DNA from: Leptospira perdikensis
Lineage (GTDB): Bacteria; Spirochaetota; Leptospiria; Leptospirales; Leptospiraceae
DNA length: 64,000 bases
NCBI RefSeq assembly: GCF_004769575.1
Contig: NZ_RQGA01000003.1
Coordinates: 930,001 to 994,000, forward strand
Direction: 5' to 3'
Shown: positions 19,723-29,221 of the stretch, one piece after another
Layout: the number at the start of each line of letters is the position of its first letter
Numbering within the stretch: the first letter of the stretch is position 1
Notes under the pieces: model-generated
Seen by the model: only the letters and a program-made list of their open reading frames with translations
Told to the model about the DNA's origin: nothing
The model's database searches: none
Program-made: the position numbers and the translations under genes

Positions 19723-20908
19723 TTCTCCCCTCCGAATGAAAGTATAATACTCGTAAGTCGATTCCTCCATGTGTGACATGGATTGTTTTTTTAGAGAAAT
19801 TACGTAATTCCCTCATACAATCACTCCATTTTTCCTCAGTGGGACAAAGAATGAATCCAATGAGTTTGGGTTTGTTTTTTGTGAGTTTTAAAAGTTCTTC
19901 CAAACGTTTACCGATTTTGGAATACAGTTTTTCTTCTGGTTCTGTCCTTTCGTGTTTTCGAAATCCATAAGGTGGGTTTAGTGGCAAAAAGTAATGGGAC
20001 GTTTCTGATTCAGGTTCTGGCAAAACAGGAAAGGTTCTAAAAAAATCAGAAATACTATAATCCCAATCGGTTAATTGGATTGTTTTTCCCCAATTTTTGA
20101 ATTCTTCCAACCAATAACTTTCTAAAGCAGGATCCGTATCTTGGATGACGATAGGTGTAGAGTAGGAAGTGGACTTCTCTTTTTGTTTCTTTTTATAATG
20201 GTCTAATGATTTTTCAGGAAACAAAACCATCTTCTGAAATAAAAAACCTCTTGGTAAAGAAAGGAGAGTTGTTTTGTTAGCTTGTAACGCCCATTCGGTG
20301 GCAAAGGTCAGGGTCCCGGCAAAAGGAATGTAAAGTGCTGCCACTTCTTCTTTCGGAACTAGAAAATATTCGAAACATTGTTGAATTAGAATTTGTGTTA
20401 GGTCTTCGGGAACGGGAGCACTGGTTGGGAAGTTGGCTTTGATTCCTCGTTTGTAACCTGGTTCTCCAAGAATAGAAAGAGATACCGTGATTTCATCTTC
20501 AAAGTAACTGATGTGAAGGTTTTCCTTGATCTCGTAGAATTTGATGTTAGTGTCAGTAAACAAAGGTTTTGCGACATGAACCGCTTCTGTCAGGATTCTA
20601 TCCCATTCTGCTTCTCTCACTTCGGAGGATTTGTCCCAATCGTTTGTTTTTGCAATAACAAGGCGGATATCTCGAAAACAAAGCCCATGAAACAGAAGAT
20701 AGGCGATTTGATGAGAATTGGTATTTTCTAGTTTGATTTTTTCGGCAAAAACACGAACATTGGGGTCCGGTTGGTTTGGTAAGGGGACCGAATTTAAAAT
20801 TTCTTTGACTTGTTCGCCAACCCAAGTCGCGGTTCCCGGTGGGAAATATAACTCCCAATTCAAAGTGGTCCCGGTTTGTGGTTTTCGGATTCTAAATTTC
20901 CAATTCAT
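19703..20908 (-). CDS. RlmL-like (THUMP-type) RNA methyltransferase with altered SAM motif
   Basis: The 401-residue protein follows the layout of 23S rRNA guanine-N2 methyltransferases: an N-terminal THUMP-like part, a [20 protein letters not shown] linker and a Rossmann domain. The catalytic NPPYG (311-315) is intact. Motif I, normally DPxCGSGT, reads IPFAGTLT (194-201), so the first Asp and the last Gly of the SAM loop are changed. It may still bind SAM or be a non-catalytic relative. It is the first gene of the minus-strand run into ung and is divergent from the EamA gene at 20951. Confidence 0.7.
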   Translation of the reverse strand: MNWKFRIRKPQTGTTLNWELYFPPGTATWVGEQVKEILNSVPLPNQPDPNVRVFAEKIKLENTNSHQIAYLLFHGLCFRDIRLVIAKTNDWDKSSEVREAEWDRILTEAVHVAKPLFTDTNIKFYEIKENLHISYFEDEITVSLSILGEPGYKRGIKANFPTSAPVPEDLTQILIQQCFEYFLVPKEEVAALYIPFAGTLTFATEWALQANKTTLLSLPRGFLFQKMVLFPEKSLDHYKKKQKEKSTSYSTPIVIQDTDPALESYWLEEFKNWGKTIQLTDWDYSISDFFRTFPVLPEPESETSHYFLPLNPPYGFRKHERTEPEEKLYSKIGKRLEELLKLTKNKPKLIGFILCPTEEKWSDCMRELRNFSKKTIHVTHGGIDLRVLYFHSEGRIERRTN

Positions 20909-20950
20909 CTTTTCCTTGCTCTGGACCTTTCATTCAAGAGATTGACTCAT

Positions 20951-21865
20951 ATGTCCAGGATCTTCACTCCGGAATTCTTTTTGGTGATTGCCGCCATTCT
21001 TTGGGGTGGAACCTTTGTGGTCATCAAACTTGCACTGGATTCGGTGCCCCCCTTTCTATTTTTAGCAGTCCGGTTTTGGCTTGCCGGAATCATCACTTTA
21101 CTGCTTTACCGAAAGACTTTGTTTTCCAAAGCAAACAGACGTTGGGACTATATTTTCCCAGCTTTCCTTGTGGCATTGGCAGCCCTTTTGGGTTATGCTT
21201 TCCAAACCATTGGGCTTGTTTATACCACAGCCACTCAGTCTGGTTTTATGACGGGTGCTTATGTTATTTTTGTTCCTTTATTACAAATTGCCATCGAAAG
21301 AAAATTACCTTCAGTCCGCACCTGGGTTGCCGTTTTGATTGTTGTTTTGGGGTTATTTCTCATTTCACAAAACGGAAAATCATATGAAGAAATTCTTCAA
21401 TCCACTGGTTTTGGGTTAGGTGATGGGCTTACATTAATCGGTGCTTTTTTCTTTGCCATCTATATCATACTCATTGATATTTTTAGTAAAAAAATTCCTG
21501 CACAAATTCTGGTTTCCTTTGAAATCTTACTCATTGCGATTGTTTCGACTACTTTGTTCCCAGTGGAATCTGTTTTTTTAAACCAACCTATCTCCATCCA
21601 ACTTGATTTAAAATTTTGGATCGGGATCATCTATACATCAATTTTTGCTACGATTTTTACAACGCAGATTCAAACCAGATACCAAAAAGCTGTTCCTCCA
21701 GCAAGAGCCGGATTGTTGTATAGTATGGAGCCAGTATTTTCATTCTTTCTCGCTTATTTGATATTAGGTGAAAGATTGGGGGTGGTAGGTGCGATTGGAT
21801 CTGGCCTTACCTTATTCGGTATTTTATTCTCCGAAATGGGTAAGTGGAACAAAAGGGAAGAATGA
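20951..21865 (+). CDS. EamA-family (DMT) transporter
   Basis: The protein has 304 residues from ATG 20951 (MSRIFTPEFF), with ten predicted helices. It shows the first-repeat hallmark ILWGGTFVVIKLAL and the second-repeat end PARAGLLYSMEPVFSFFLAYLILGERL, which are classic RhaT/EamA signatures. The start codon is 42 bases from the divergent RlmL-like gene. An upstream ATG at 20876 would put the start inside that gene and is rejected. The substrate is unknown. It is only distantly like the other EamA protein at 18180-19067. Confidence 0.85.
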   Translation: MSRIFTPEFFLVIAAILWGGTFVVIKLALDSVPPFLFLAVRFWLAGIITLLLYRKTLFSKANRRWDYIFPAFLVALAALLGYAFQTIGLVYTTATQSGFMTGAYVIFVPLLQIAIERKLPSVRTWVAVLIVVLGLFLISQNGKSYEEILQSTGFGLGDGLTLIGAFFFAIYIILIDIFSKKIPAQILVSFEILLIAIVSTTLFPVESVFLNQPISIQLDLKFWIGIIYTSIFATIFTTQIQTRYQKAVPPARAGLLYSMEPVFSFFLAYLILGERLGVVGAIGSGLTLFGILFSEMGKWNKREE

Positions 21866-21902
21866 TTTTTTAAAAAAATTTTCCCTTTAAGGCCGAATCC
21901 AA

Positions 21903-22961
21903 TTAGATGATTTGGTGTTCTTTGAGTGCGTGGTAGAGAATCCCAATCGTTACCTTAAGAATTGATAAAACAGGAATGGCTAGTAACATTCCAAAAATCC
22001 CAAAGAAATTTCCTCCCACAGCAATCCCAATTAATATCGCTAGCGGATGTAATGAAACCGCATTGGCAATCACTACAGGTTGTACAATGGCATTGTCCAC
22101 TAACTGAGCAACAACAACAACGGAAGCAATGGAACCAATGGATGGTGACATTTCTGGGAAAAGAATCGAAAACAAAATGGGTGGGACGGCACCTACCAGC
22201 GGTCCTAAATAAGGAATGGAATTTGCTACGCCCAGAAAGATTCCAAATAGGAAAAAGAATTTTACTCCAACTATATAAAATCCAAGTGATGCGACAATTG
22301 CCATGATTCCGCATTGGATCACTAAACTTTTTAAGTAACTTGTGATTTGTTGGTTCATTCGATAAAATACCATAAGAAACATTTCAAAAAAACGATTAGG
22401 TATAAAACTAATCATTGTTTTGTAAATCAAATTGGCATCCAAAAGTAAAAAGAAACTGATGATGGGGATTATGATCATCCAACTGATAAAAGTAGGAATC
22501 ATTACAACGATCCCTCTTAAAAATTCTTCTAAATTGTTCGTTGCCATTTTAGCAACTTCTTCAGGGTTGATGATTTTTTTCCATAGTTCTGGATTTTTAG
22601 AAAGTACAGGTAGTTTATTAAAATCAATTAACTGAAAATTTGGATCTTCCATTTTGACAGACCATTCTGATACAATGGGTTGCGCCTTTTCAAAAAGATT
22701 CGGTAAATAAAATGCTAAAAACCAATAAGCACCAGCAATCAAGATTGAAAAGATAATGATGATTGTAATCGCTCGATGGACTCCTCTCGATTCAAAATAG
22801 TCTACAATTCCATGGAAAATATAAAAATGAATTCCTGAAATGAGTAGAGGGATCGCTAAAAACTTAACACCTATGATTCCGATGAGCGCTGTGAGTATGA
22901 TCAGCCCAAAAAAAGCACTACGCAAAATTAAGGAAGAGATAGTATTTTCTTTAGTAATCAT
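21903..22961 (-). CDS. AI-2E (PerM/YdiK) family membrane permease
   Basis: The 352-residue protein has about eight helices. GVANSIPYLGPLVGAVPPIL and the C-terminal VGGNFFGIFGMLLAIPV are the diagnostic segments of this family, whose members export diverse solutes or act as Na+/H+ antiporters; the AI-2 name is historical. It starts in an ATGA overlap with the upstream cyclic-nucleotide-binding protein, so the two are probably functionally linked. Confidence 0.88.
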   Translation of the reverse strand: MITKENTISSLILRSAFFGLIILTALIGIIGVKFLAIPLLISGIHFYIFHGIVDYFESRGVHRAITIIIIFSILIAGAYWFLAFYLPNLFEKAQPIVSEWSVKMEDPNFQLIDFNKLPVLSKNPELWKKIINPEEVAKMATNNLEEFLRGIVVMIPTFISWMIIIPIISFFLLLDANLIYKTMISFIPNRFFEMFLMVFYRMNQQITSYLKSLVIQCGIMAIVASLGFYIVGVKFFFLFGIFLGVANSIPYLGPLVGAVPPILFSILFPEMSPSIGSIASVVVVAQLVDNAIVQPVVIANAVSLHPLAILIGIAVGGNFFGIFGMLLAIPVLSILKVTIGILYHALKEHQII

Positions 22962-23479
22962 TTTGTTTTATTTTTTTTGCTTTTGAAGTAAGCGGCCTCT
23001 AATGTATCATTTGTTTTGCGAAGTCTATCTGCAATGATAGAGGCAAAACTTAATAATAAGTCGTTTCCTACTCTCGGTTTTGTTTCTAAAAGAGTTTTTA
23101 ATTCGGGTTGGAAAAAACCAAGTAAGATAGAATCAACAAGGGCCACAGCTGTTGCAGATCTTGGGAAATCTTGGAAGAGGGCTAACTCGCCAAAAAAAGC
23201 ACCTTTTTCTAGTTCGGCGAGTTTTAAGGTAACACCTTCTCTCTCTGAATAAATCTCTACCTTACCTTGTAAGATGAGATAAACTCCCGTTCCAGCTTGG
23301 CCTTGGTAAAAGATGGTTTCACCTGCATAATACTTACGTTTGTGGATGAGTCTTGCGACTTCGCGTAAGGTTCTACGTGACATACCTTCGAAGATTGCGG
23401 TTTCGCGTAAAAAATGTGAAATCTCGGTTATCGGATTTTCGTCACGTTTGAGAATGGATTTCCAAAGGGGAAGTTGCAT
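22958..23479 (-). CDS. Cyclic-nucleotide-binding domain protein
   Basis: The 173-residue protein has a single cNMP-binding beta-roll. The phosphate-binding cassette is complete (FFGELALF then PRSATA with the conserved arginine), so it should bind cAMP or cGMP. No helix-turn-helix follows, so it is not a Crp-type transcription factor; it more likely signals to a partner such as the overlapping AI-2E permease. ATG 23479 is fixed by AGGAGAGG just upstream. The frame extends to 23599 but that would overlap the divergent bioD. Confidence 0.85.
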   Translation of the reverse strand: MQLPLWKSILKRDENPITEISHFLRETAIFEGMSRRTLREVARLIHKRKYYAGETIFYQGQAGTGVYLILQGKVEIYSEREGVTLKLAELEKGAFFGELALFQDFPRSATAVALVDSILLGFFQPELKTLLETKPRVGNDLLLSFASIIADRLRKTNDTLEAAYFKSKKNKTK

Positions 23480-23538
23480 AGAGCCTCTCCTATATAAATC
23501 GGATAGACGGGGTCCGGAATTGATAAAACTTGATCCGT

Positions 23539-24231
23539 ATGGGCCAAGCTTTTTACGTAGCGGGAACCGGAACGGACATAGGTAAGACTTTTTTCTCAAG
23601 CCTCTTTATGGCCAAATATGCCGAAAACTACGGATTTCGGTATTGGAAACCCATCCAAACCGGAATTACCGGCCTCAGTGATACCGAATTTGTCCAAAAA
23701 ACAACAGCTTTGCCCGATTCCTTCTTTTTAAAACCCGTGTACGAATTTGCAGCCCCCGCAAGTCCACATTATGCCGCCAAACAAGAAGGAAAAACTTTAG
23801 ATCCGAAGTACCTTTTGAACGCACTGGCAAAAGAAAGAAATACAAATACACTTATCGAAGGAGCCGGCGGAGTTTTGGTCCCTTGGACTGAGGACTACCT
23901 AGCTGTCAAAGGAATTCAGGAGAGTAACTTCCCTGTTGTTGTTGTCGGTTCTACGGAGCTTGGAACCATCAATCATACTTTACTCACTTTAGAAGTACTA
24001 ACCAGTCGGTTCATTCCGGTTCTTGGTTTTTACTTAGTTGGATCTAAAAACGAATTACAAGCTGATAATGCAGAAATTATACAGCGATTAGGTGGTGCAC
24101 CGTGTTTAGGAGTTACCAATTTCCCGGAACAAAAACTTTCTCCCAAAGAATTTATTTCCTTTTCCAACGAATCATTTGATACCAAACGTAATTTAATGGA
24201 AACCCTACTAAGTCCAGACGATGAAGGTTAA
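23539..24231 (+). CDS. bioD: Dethiobiotin synthetase
   Basis: BioD closes the ureido ring of dethiobiotin from DAPA, CO2 and ATP. The P-loop AGTGTDIGKT (residues 8-17) is the BioD signature, followed by the YWKPIQTG and EGAGGVLVPW segments that contact DAPA and ATP. I chose ATG 23539, nine bases after an in-frame TTG. It overlaps bioA by 11 bases and begins the bioD-bioA-bioB order. Confidence 0.93.
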   Translation: MGQAFYVAGTGTDIGKTFFSSLFMAKYAENYGFRYWKPIQTGITGLSDTEFVQKTTALPDSFFLKPVYEFAAPASPHYAAKQEGKTLDPKYLLNALAKERNTNTLIEGAGGVLVPWTEDYLAVKGIQESNFPVVVVGSTELGTINHTLLTLEVLTSRFIPVLGFYLVGSKNELQADNAEIIQRLGGAPCLGVTNFPEQKLSPKEFISFSNESFDTKRNLMETLLSPDDEG

Positions 24232-25534
24232 TCCTATCCATACATATACTTGGGTTCCGTTAACCATCCAAGAGGAGGAGGAAAGTATACTCGGTATTGT
24301 CAAAGCAGAAGCTGAGTTCGTTACTGATTCTGAAGGGAACCGCTGGATTGATGCCATTGCCAGTTGGTGGACGATGATTTTTGGACACCGCCATCCGCGG
24401 TTAGTTGCCGCACTTTATAAACAAATGGAAGAATTGGATCATGTGATGCTTGCAGGACACATTCACCCTGCCGCTGAGTCTTTGTCTAAATCTTTATTAG
24501 AACTCACAAACTTTGATTTTCATAAAGTTTTCTATTCAGATAACGGATCAAATGCGATTGAAATTGCCTTAAAATTGGCCATTCAATATTATCAGAACCA
24601 TCCAGATCTTTCACCTAGGTCAGAGTTCCTAGTTTTTTCCAATTCCTATCATGGGGATAGTATTGGAGCCATGAATGTTTCTGGAAAAAATTACTTTAAC
24701 CGTATCTTTTCCGATTTAAGGTTTCCTACCAAAGAATTCCCAGCTCCCAATTGTAAACATTGTCCTTGGGGAAAAGTTGCAAGCAGTTGTTCTACGGAAT
24801 GTTTAAATGATTTAGAATTAGAAATCAAACAAAAGAATTATGTGGGGATTGTGATCGAACCTTTGGTATTTGGCGCCAATGGAATGTTATTCTATGATCA
24901 AAAAGTTTTAGTAAAACTAAGAGAACTTGCTACACTAACTCATACCCTCCTTATTTTTGATGAAGTTTTTACAGGAATGGGGAGACTCGGCACGGCGTTC
25001 GCGTACCAAAAGGCAGAAACAAAACCCGATATACTTGTGATGGCAAAGGGACTGACCGGGGGAATGATACCTCTCGGAGCAACTCTTGTCTCCGAATTCA
25101 TTTACAAACAGTTTATTTCAAAAGACCCCTATCGTGCTTTTTTCCACGCACATACGATGACGGGAAACCCTTTGGCATGTAGCGTTGGTTATGCGTCAGT
25201 TCAACTTTTAAAAGAAGTTGGATTCGAACTTGTGAAACAATTGGAGGTCTCTTTGCAAAATCGGATAGAACCGTTCCAAAGAAAACTCGGAAAACGAATC
25301 GAAAATGTCCGAGTGATGGGTGGGATTTTTGCTTTTGAATATCAGGAGAAAATTGCCGAAGACGAATATTTAAATCCTGTTGGAAAAAGAATCCGTGAGA
25401 GAATGAAAGAATTTCGAATCCTTCTAAGACCACTCGGACGCACCATCTATATCACTCCGCCTTATTCCATTTCCGAAACCTCCCTCGATCAAATCTTTTT
25501 GGCTTTGGAACAAACTCTCCTTGAGTTTCCCTGA
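24221..25534 (+). CDS. bioA: Adenosylmethionine-8-amino-7-oxononanoate aminotransferase
   Basis: A class III PLP aminotransferase of 437 residues. It converts KAPA to DAPA with SAM as amino donor, the step before BioD. The ASWWTMIFGH segment near residues 46-55 is typical of BioA, and the PLP lysine is K276 in MAKGLTGGMIPLG, with IFDEVFTGMGR supplying the ring-binding Asp. It starts inside bioD (ATG 24221). Confidence 0.94.
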   Translation: MKVNPIHTYTWVPLTIQEEEESILGIVKAEAEFVTDSEGNRWIDAIASWWTMIFGHRHPRLVAALYKQMEELDHVMLAGHIHPAAESLSKSLLELTNFDFHKVFYSDNGSNAIEIALKLAIQYYQNHPDLSPRSEFLVFSNSYHGDSIGAMNVSGKNYFNRIFSDLRFPTKEFPAPNCKHCPWGKVASSCSTECLNDLELEIKQKNYVGIVIEPLVFGANGMLFYDQKVLVKLRELATLTHTLLIFDEVFTGMGRLGTAFAYQKAETKPDILVMAKGLTGGMIPLGATLVSEFIYKQFISKDPYRAFFHAHTMTGNPLACSVGYASVQLLKEVGFELVKQLEVSLQNRIEPFQRKLGKRIENVRVMGGIFAFEYQEKIAEDEYLNPVGKRIRERMKEFRILLRPLGRTIYITPPYSISETSLDQIFLALEQTLLEFP

Positions 25535-25554
25535 ATCAGATTGAGACTAAATAT

Positions 25555-25573
25555 ACGAAGCGATTTTCTTCGT
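25555..25573. other. Small hairpin between bioA and bioB
   Basis: ACGAAG (25555-25560) and CTTCGT (25568-25573) form a six-pair stem with a seven-base loop in the 73-base gap before bioB. No T-tract follows, so it is not a terminator. It could affect bioB mRNA stability or bind a regulator; no biotin-repressor (BirA) operator pattern is evident to me. Confidence 0.25.
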
Positions 25574-25607
25574 TTACACAGGCTCCGGCAGTCCAGAACC
25601 TGTTCCC

Positions 25608-26663
25608 ATGATTGCAGAAATCCAAGAAAAAACAATATCCTCGGCTCCATCCTTAATTACAGAAGTAGAAGCTCTGGAGATTCTAGAAGGAAAAGTCCCT
25701 TTGCTTTCAGTTGTCGCTCGTGCAACGGAAGAACGAAATCGTTATTTTACCAATCGTGTTCGCATTCATATACTAGATAATATCAAAAACGGATACTGCC
25801 CAGAAGATTGTGGTTATTGTGCCCAAAGGAAAGGCGGAGATTCGGGAATCCAAGAGTATTCTTTGAAATCTCCAGAAGAGATTTGGGAAGATGCCAAACG
25901 TGCAAAAGACAATGGTGCTTACCGATTTTGTATGGTAACTTCCGGTCGTGGTCCGACGGATAAGGCTGTCGACAAACTTGCAGAAACAATCTCCAAAATC
26001 AACGGAGAGTTAGGAATGAAGGTATGTTTGTCTGCGGGAATTTTAGACGCGAAAAAAGCGAGAGTTCTGAAAGACGCCGGTCTCGACAGATACAATCATA
26101 ACCTCAACACTTCTGAATCAAAATACAATGAGATCTGTTCGACACATACATTCAAAGACCGACTAACAACTCTAGAGGCGGCAAAAGAAGCTGATATCGG
26201 ACTTTGTTCTGGAATCATCGTAGGGATGGGTGAGGAACTAAAAGATTTAGTCCAAGTAGCCTTTGAACTCAAACGACTTGGTGTCATTTCGATTCCTGTT
26301 AACTTCTTCATTCCCATCAAAGGTCATGCCATCCAGAAGTCGTCACTCACTCCTGAATTTTGTATTCGTGTATTGTCCGTTTTCCGTTTAGTGAACCCAG
26401 ATTCTGAAATTCGTATTGGTGCGGGAAGAGAAGGTCATTTGGGTTCTTTACAATCCATGGCACTTTTTGTAGCCAATTCATTGTTTGCTGAAGGATACTT
26501 GAATGTGAAGGGAAGTGAGATGGTTCAAACGATGAACTTGATTCGTGATTGTTCTATGGTACCTGAGTTTACAGAAGGTGTACCGGAAGGATGGGATGAT
26601 TACGAATCACAAGCCCTCTACGACGAGAAAAATTTTCCAGAGCTCTACAAACATAAAAAGTAG
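25608..26663 (+). CDS. bioB: Biotin synthase (radical SAM)
   Basis: BioB inserts sulfur into dethiobiotin. The radical SAM cluster ligands are C64-C68-C71 in YCPEDCGYC. The NHNLNTS motif and the C-terminal arginine of RIGAGRE, a ligand of the sacrificial 2Fe-2S cluster, are present. The length of 351 residues is normal. There is no obvious ribosome-binding site before ATG 25608. bioC, bioF and bioH-type genes are absent here, so pimeloyl synthesis must be encoded elsewhere. Confidence 0.95.
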   Translation: MIAEIQEKTISSAPSLITEVEALEILEGKVPLLSVVARATEERNRYFTNRVRIHILDNIKNGYCPEDCGYCAQRKGGDSGIQEYSLKSPEEIWEDAKRAKDNGAYRFCMVTSGRGPTDKAVDKLAETISKINGELGMKVCLSAGILDAKKARVLKDAGLDRYNHNLNTSESKYNEICSTHTFKDRLTTLEAAKEADIGLCSGIIVGMGEELKDLVQVAFELKRLGVISIPVNFFIPIKGHAIQKSSLTPEFCIRVLSVFRLVNPDSEIRIGAGREGHLGSLQSMALFVANSLFAEGYLNVKGSEMVQTMNLIRDCSMVPEFTEGVPEGWDDYESQALYDEKNFPELYKHKK

Positions 26664-26681
26664 TTTGCCTTTTTTACTTTT

Positions 26682-26709
26682 GGCGGTATTATGCTCCTAC
26701 TTTACCGCC
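26682..26709. other. Inverted repeat between bioB and the symporter gene
   Basis: GGCGGTA (26682-26688) pairs with TACCGCC (26703-26709) across a 14-base loop. It stands 14 bases before the start of the next gene with no T-tail, which suits an operator or a 5' mRNA hairpin better than a terminator. Confidence 0.3.
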
Positions 26710-26722
26710 TCTAGTGAGAAAC

Positions 26723-28270
26723 ATGCGAAAACCCTTTCTACCATTTCGAAAACAGATGAGTTATGCGATCGGCCAATTGGGTTGGTCCACTCTCATCAAC
26801 ATCATTGGTCTTCACCAAGTTTACTTTTATCTCCCCCCGGCCCCAAAACCTGGCCAGGAATGTTTTCCTGATCTAATCGAAAAAATGGCATTCTGGGGAC
26901 TTTCCACGATTGGAATTGTTGCCGCTGTAGGTCGTTTGTGGGACGCATTCACTGATCCCATCATTGCCAATTCTTCTGACAGATTTTCCTCACGATTTGG
27001 TCGAAGAATTCCTTTTTTGTTCCTTGGTGGTATTCCTGCTGCTGTTTTTTGTTGGTTGATTTTTGTTCCTCCTCACAATTTCATCTCTTCTGCAAACCTT
27101 GTTTGGATGACGGGTTGTATGTTACTTTTTTATTTATTTTTAACGGTGTATGTCACACCTTTCTTTGCTCTCATTCCTGAACTCGGACATACACCAGAAG
27201 AACGACTGAATCTTTCTACCTATATCTCAGTTACTTATGCATTGGGTATCATTGTGGCATCTACGGAGCCCATGATCGCCAATGTTTTGAAAGCAAACTT
27301 TGTTTTTGATTCAGATCTATCCGTTCAAACATTGGTCTCGCGCCAATATGCTTTGGGAATTTTATGTGTGTTTGCCGCGATTTGTATGTATTTCCCCGTA
27401 TTTACAATCCATGAAAAAACATATTGTGAATCAGAAGCTTCTAGTGTTCCCTTCAAAGAAGCAATTATCCTTACATTCAAAAATAAGAATTTTCTATATT
27501 TCGCTTTGTCGGATCTTTGTTACTTCCTAGCCCTTACCATTCTTACAACAGGGATTTCTTATTATGTGACAGTTCTATTAGAATTAGAACGTGAGTTTGT
27601 CACACAGTTACTGACTGTGATGTTGCTCGTTTCTTTTGCTTTTTACCCAGTGGTCAATGCGGTCGCACGAAAGATCGGTAAGAAAAAAACGGTTCTATTT
27701 GGATTTTATGTTTTTCTAACTTTATTTCTATCTATCTATTTTATCGGAAAAGATAGTTTGCCATTATCACCGTATATTCAAGGTTATTTGATTGTTGCTA
27801 TTGCCGCTGTTCCCATTGCGATTCTTGGTATCTTACCCAATGCCATTCTTGCCGATATTGCTGAACTTGATTCTTTAAAAACAGGGTCTAGAAGGGAAGG
27901 GTTGTTTTATGCCGGAAGAACCTTTATGCAAAAACTGGGACAAACACTGGCTGTTCTTATCTTTAGCTCTGTGATTCTTCTTGGATTGAATCAAGATACA
28001 AAGAAAAACGTATCCCCCCATGTAACGGGGATCATTGCTCCTTCTGTGTCAGAATCTAAGTCAGAAGAGAAAAAAAATTTAGGAGTCGAGGCAAAAATAA
28101 GTAAGGAATCCTCCATTTGTAAAGTCGAAGAAGTAGAAGCGGGAGGGGAGCTGGGCGTTCGTCTGACTGGTCCTCTGGCCTCGGCATTCTGTATATTGGC
28201 TATCTTCCTCTTTGGAAAATACAAAGAAGATGAAACTTTAGAAGAGATTGCAAAGATACGTGGAAATTAA
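26723..28270 (+). CDS. GPH-family (MelB-like) sugar:cation symporter
   Basis: The protein is about 515 residues with 12 hydrophobic segments. The motif GRLWDAFTDPIIANSSDR matches the helix II/loop signature of glycoside-pentoside-hexuronide symporters, with the paired Asp residues that bind the coupling cation in MelB. A Cys-containing loop follows the first helix, and a charged loop at about residues 440-480 precedes the last helix. The start is ATG 26723, with a GTG at 26714 also possible. Lying behind bioB it might be read through from the biotin genes, but nothing in it suggests a biotin substrate. Confidence 0.83.
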   Translation: MRKPFLPFRKQMSYAIGQLGWSTLINIIGLHQVYFYLPPAPKPGQECFPDLIEKMAFWGLSTIGIVAAVGRLWDAFTDPIIANSSDRFSSRFGRRIPFLFLGGIPAAVFCWLIFVPPHNFISSANLVWMTGCMLLFYLFLTVYVTPFFALIPELGHTPEERLNLSTYISVTYALGIIVASTEPMIANVLKANFVFDSDLSVQTLVSRQYALGILCVFAAICMYFPVFTIHEKTYCESEASSVPFKEAIILTFKNKNFLYFALSDLCYFLALTILTTGISYYVTVLLELEREFVTQLLTVMLLVSFAFYPVVNAVARKIGKKKTVLFGFYVFLTLFLSIYFIGKDSLPLSPYIQGYLIVAIAAVPIAILGILPNAILADIAELDSLKTGSRREGLFYAGRTFMQKLGQTLAVLIFSSVILLGLNQDTKKNVSPHVTGIIAPSVSESKSEEKKNLGVEAKISKESSICKVEEVEAGGELGVRLTGPLASAFCILAIFLFGKYKEDETLEEIAKIRGN

Positions 28271-28294
28271 ATCCTGGTTTTTGGAGCTATTCAG

Positions 28295-28474
28295 ATGAGA
28301 TATCGCATTGAGACAACCAAGTTAAAGAACGGGTATATCGAAGCCAAACTCATCGAGACAACCACAAACAACCCGATCGAGTTTCGGATTTGTGACACGG
28401 AAGAATATGCGCAGGCCCAAATCAAAGATTGGCAAAAGCGCTTCCGAATGAATGAACCGCAAGAACAAGATTAA
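28295..28474 (+). CDS. Small unknown protein, 59 residues
   Basis: The frame from ATG 28295 to TAA 28472-28474 encodes MRYRIETTKLKNGYIEAKLI and then a charged, Thr-rich remainder ending EPQEQD. TTGGAG (28281-28286) is eight bases upstream. The next gene starts inside it (23-base overlap), which argues for translational coupling. The composition is protein-like (mixed strands and one C-terminal helix) without a recognisable family or membrane segment. Confidence 0.6.
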   Translation: MRYRIETTKLKNGYIEAKLIETTTNNPIEFRICDTEEYAQAQIKDWQKRFRMNEPQEQD

Positions 28475-29219
28475 CTTCTTCCTTCGATGGGGCATGGTTT
28501 TTGCCCTGGTTTCGGGTGTTACCGATTGTAAATCATCCTCGAAACGAGACTATTTCGATACCAGTTTTCAATGTTTTGCAGAGCCAGGGTGGCGAGACGA
28601 CTCCAACTTTAAAAAGTATATAGAGAAGGCTTGGCTCCCCACACGGCTGTTATACGCAGAAGATAATTCAAAAATCAAAAAAACGGACATTGTGTTTGCC
28701 GGTGATAGTTTGGTACATTTATTTTTACCAGACTTAATGACCAAAGAATTTCCGGGCCAATCCGTTACCAATCGCGGGATTGGTGGAGATATGACAGAAA
28801 CTCTCCTTACAAGAATGGAGGAAGATGTTCTTGTCCTTCATCCGGAAAAGGTGGTGATCGAAATTGGTGGTAACGATTTCATCCAAGGAAAGTGTTTGAG
28901 TTTGGTTCAAAACAATCTACTTTCCATCATACAAAAAATTCATTCTCGTAACAGAAATACAAAGATCTTTCTACTTGCCGTTCCACCCACAAGAGTGAAG
29001 GAACTAAACCAAATTGTTCCTGTATTCAATTTGTTTTTGAATCAAGTAGCAAGGACTACGACTAATGTGGAATACATTGAAGTCTGGGATAGTATGAGAA
29101 AAATAGATTCTCCCACTCTTCGTGATGAATTTATTCGTCCCAATGGGGACAGCCTCCATTTTAATGAAAAAGGATATGAACTTTGGGGTAAAAAACTCAG
29201 ACCCTATTTACAAAAGTAA
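28452..29219 (+). CDS. Exported SGNH/GDSL hydrolase, possible lipoprotein
   Basis: The protein has 255 residues. All four SGNH blocks are visible: GDSLV with S86, NRGIGGDM, EIGGNDF, and NGDSLHF with D233 and H236. This is a typical GDSL esterase/lipase or acetylhydrolase. The N-terminus is a signal peptide ending SGVTDC with C26; Asp just before Cys is unusual for a lipobox, so lipidation is uncertain. It overlaps the upstream 59-residue gene and precedes serB by two bases. Confidence 0.82.
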   Translation: MNRKNKINFFLRWGMVFALVSGVTDCKSSSKRDYFDTSFQCFAEPGWRDDSNFKKYIEKAWLPTRLLYAEDNSKIKKTDIVFAGDSLVHLFLPDLMTKEFPGQSVTNRGIGGDMTETLLTRMEEDVLVLHPEKVVIEIGGNDFIQGKCLSLVQNNLLSIIQKIHSRNRNTKIFLLAVPPTRVKELNQIVPVFNLFLNQVARTTTNVEYIEVWDSMRKIDSPTLRDEFIRPNGDSLHFNEKGYELWGKKLRPYLQK

Positions 29220-29221
29220 AA

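Noticed and set aside
21962..22306. Plus-strand open frame opposite the AI-2E permease
   Set aside because: Gln/Lys-rich antisense frame without a ribosome-binding site; the minus-strand permease has clear family motifs.
25541..25780. 79-codon frame upstream of and overlapping bioB
   Set aside because: Arg/Ser-rich out-of-frame reading of the bioB start region; no ribosome-binding site or conserved motif.
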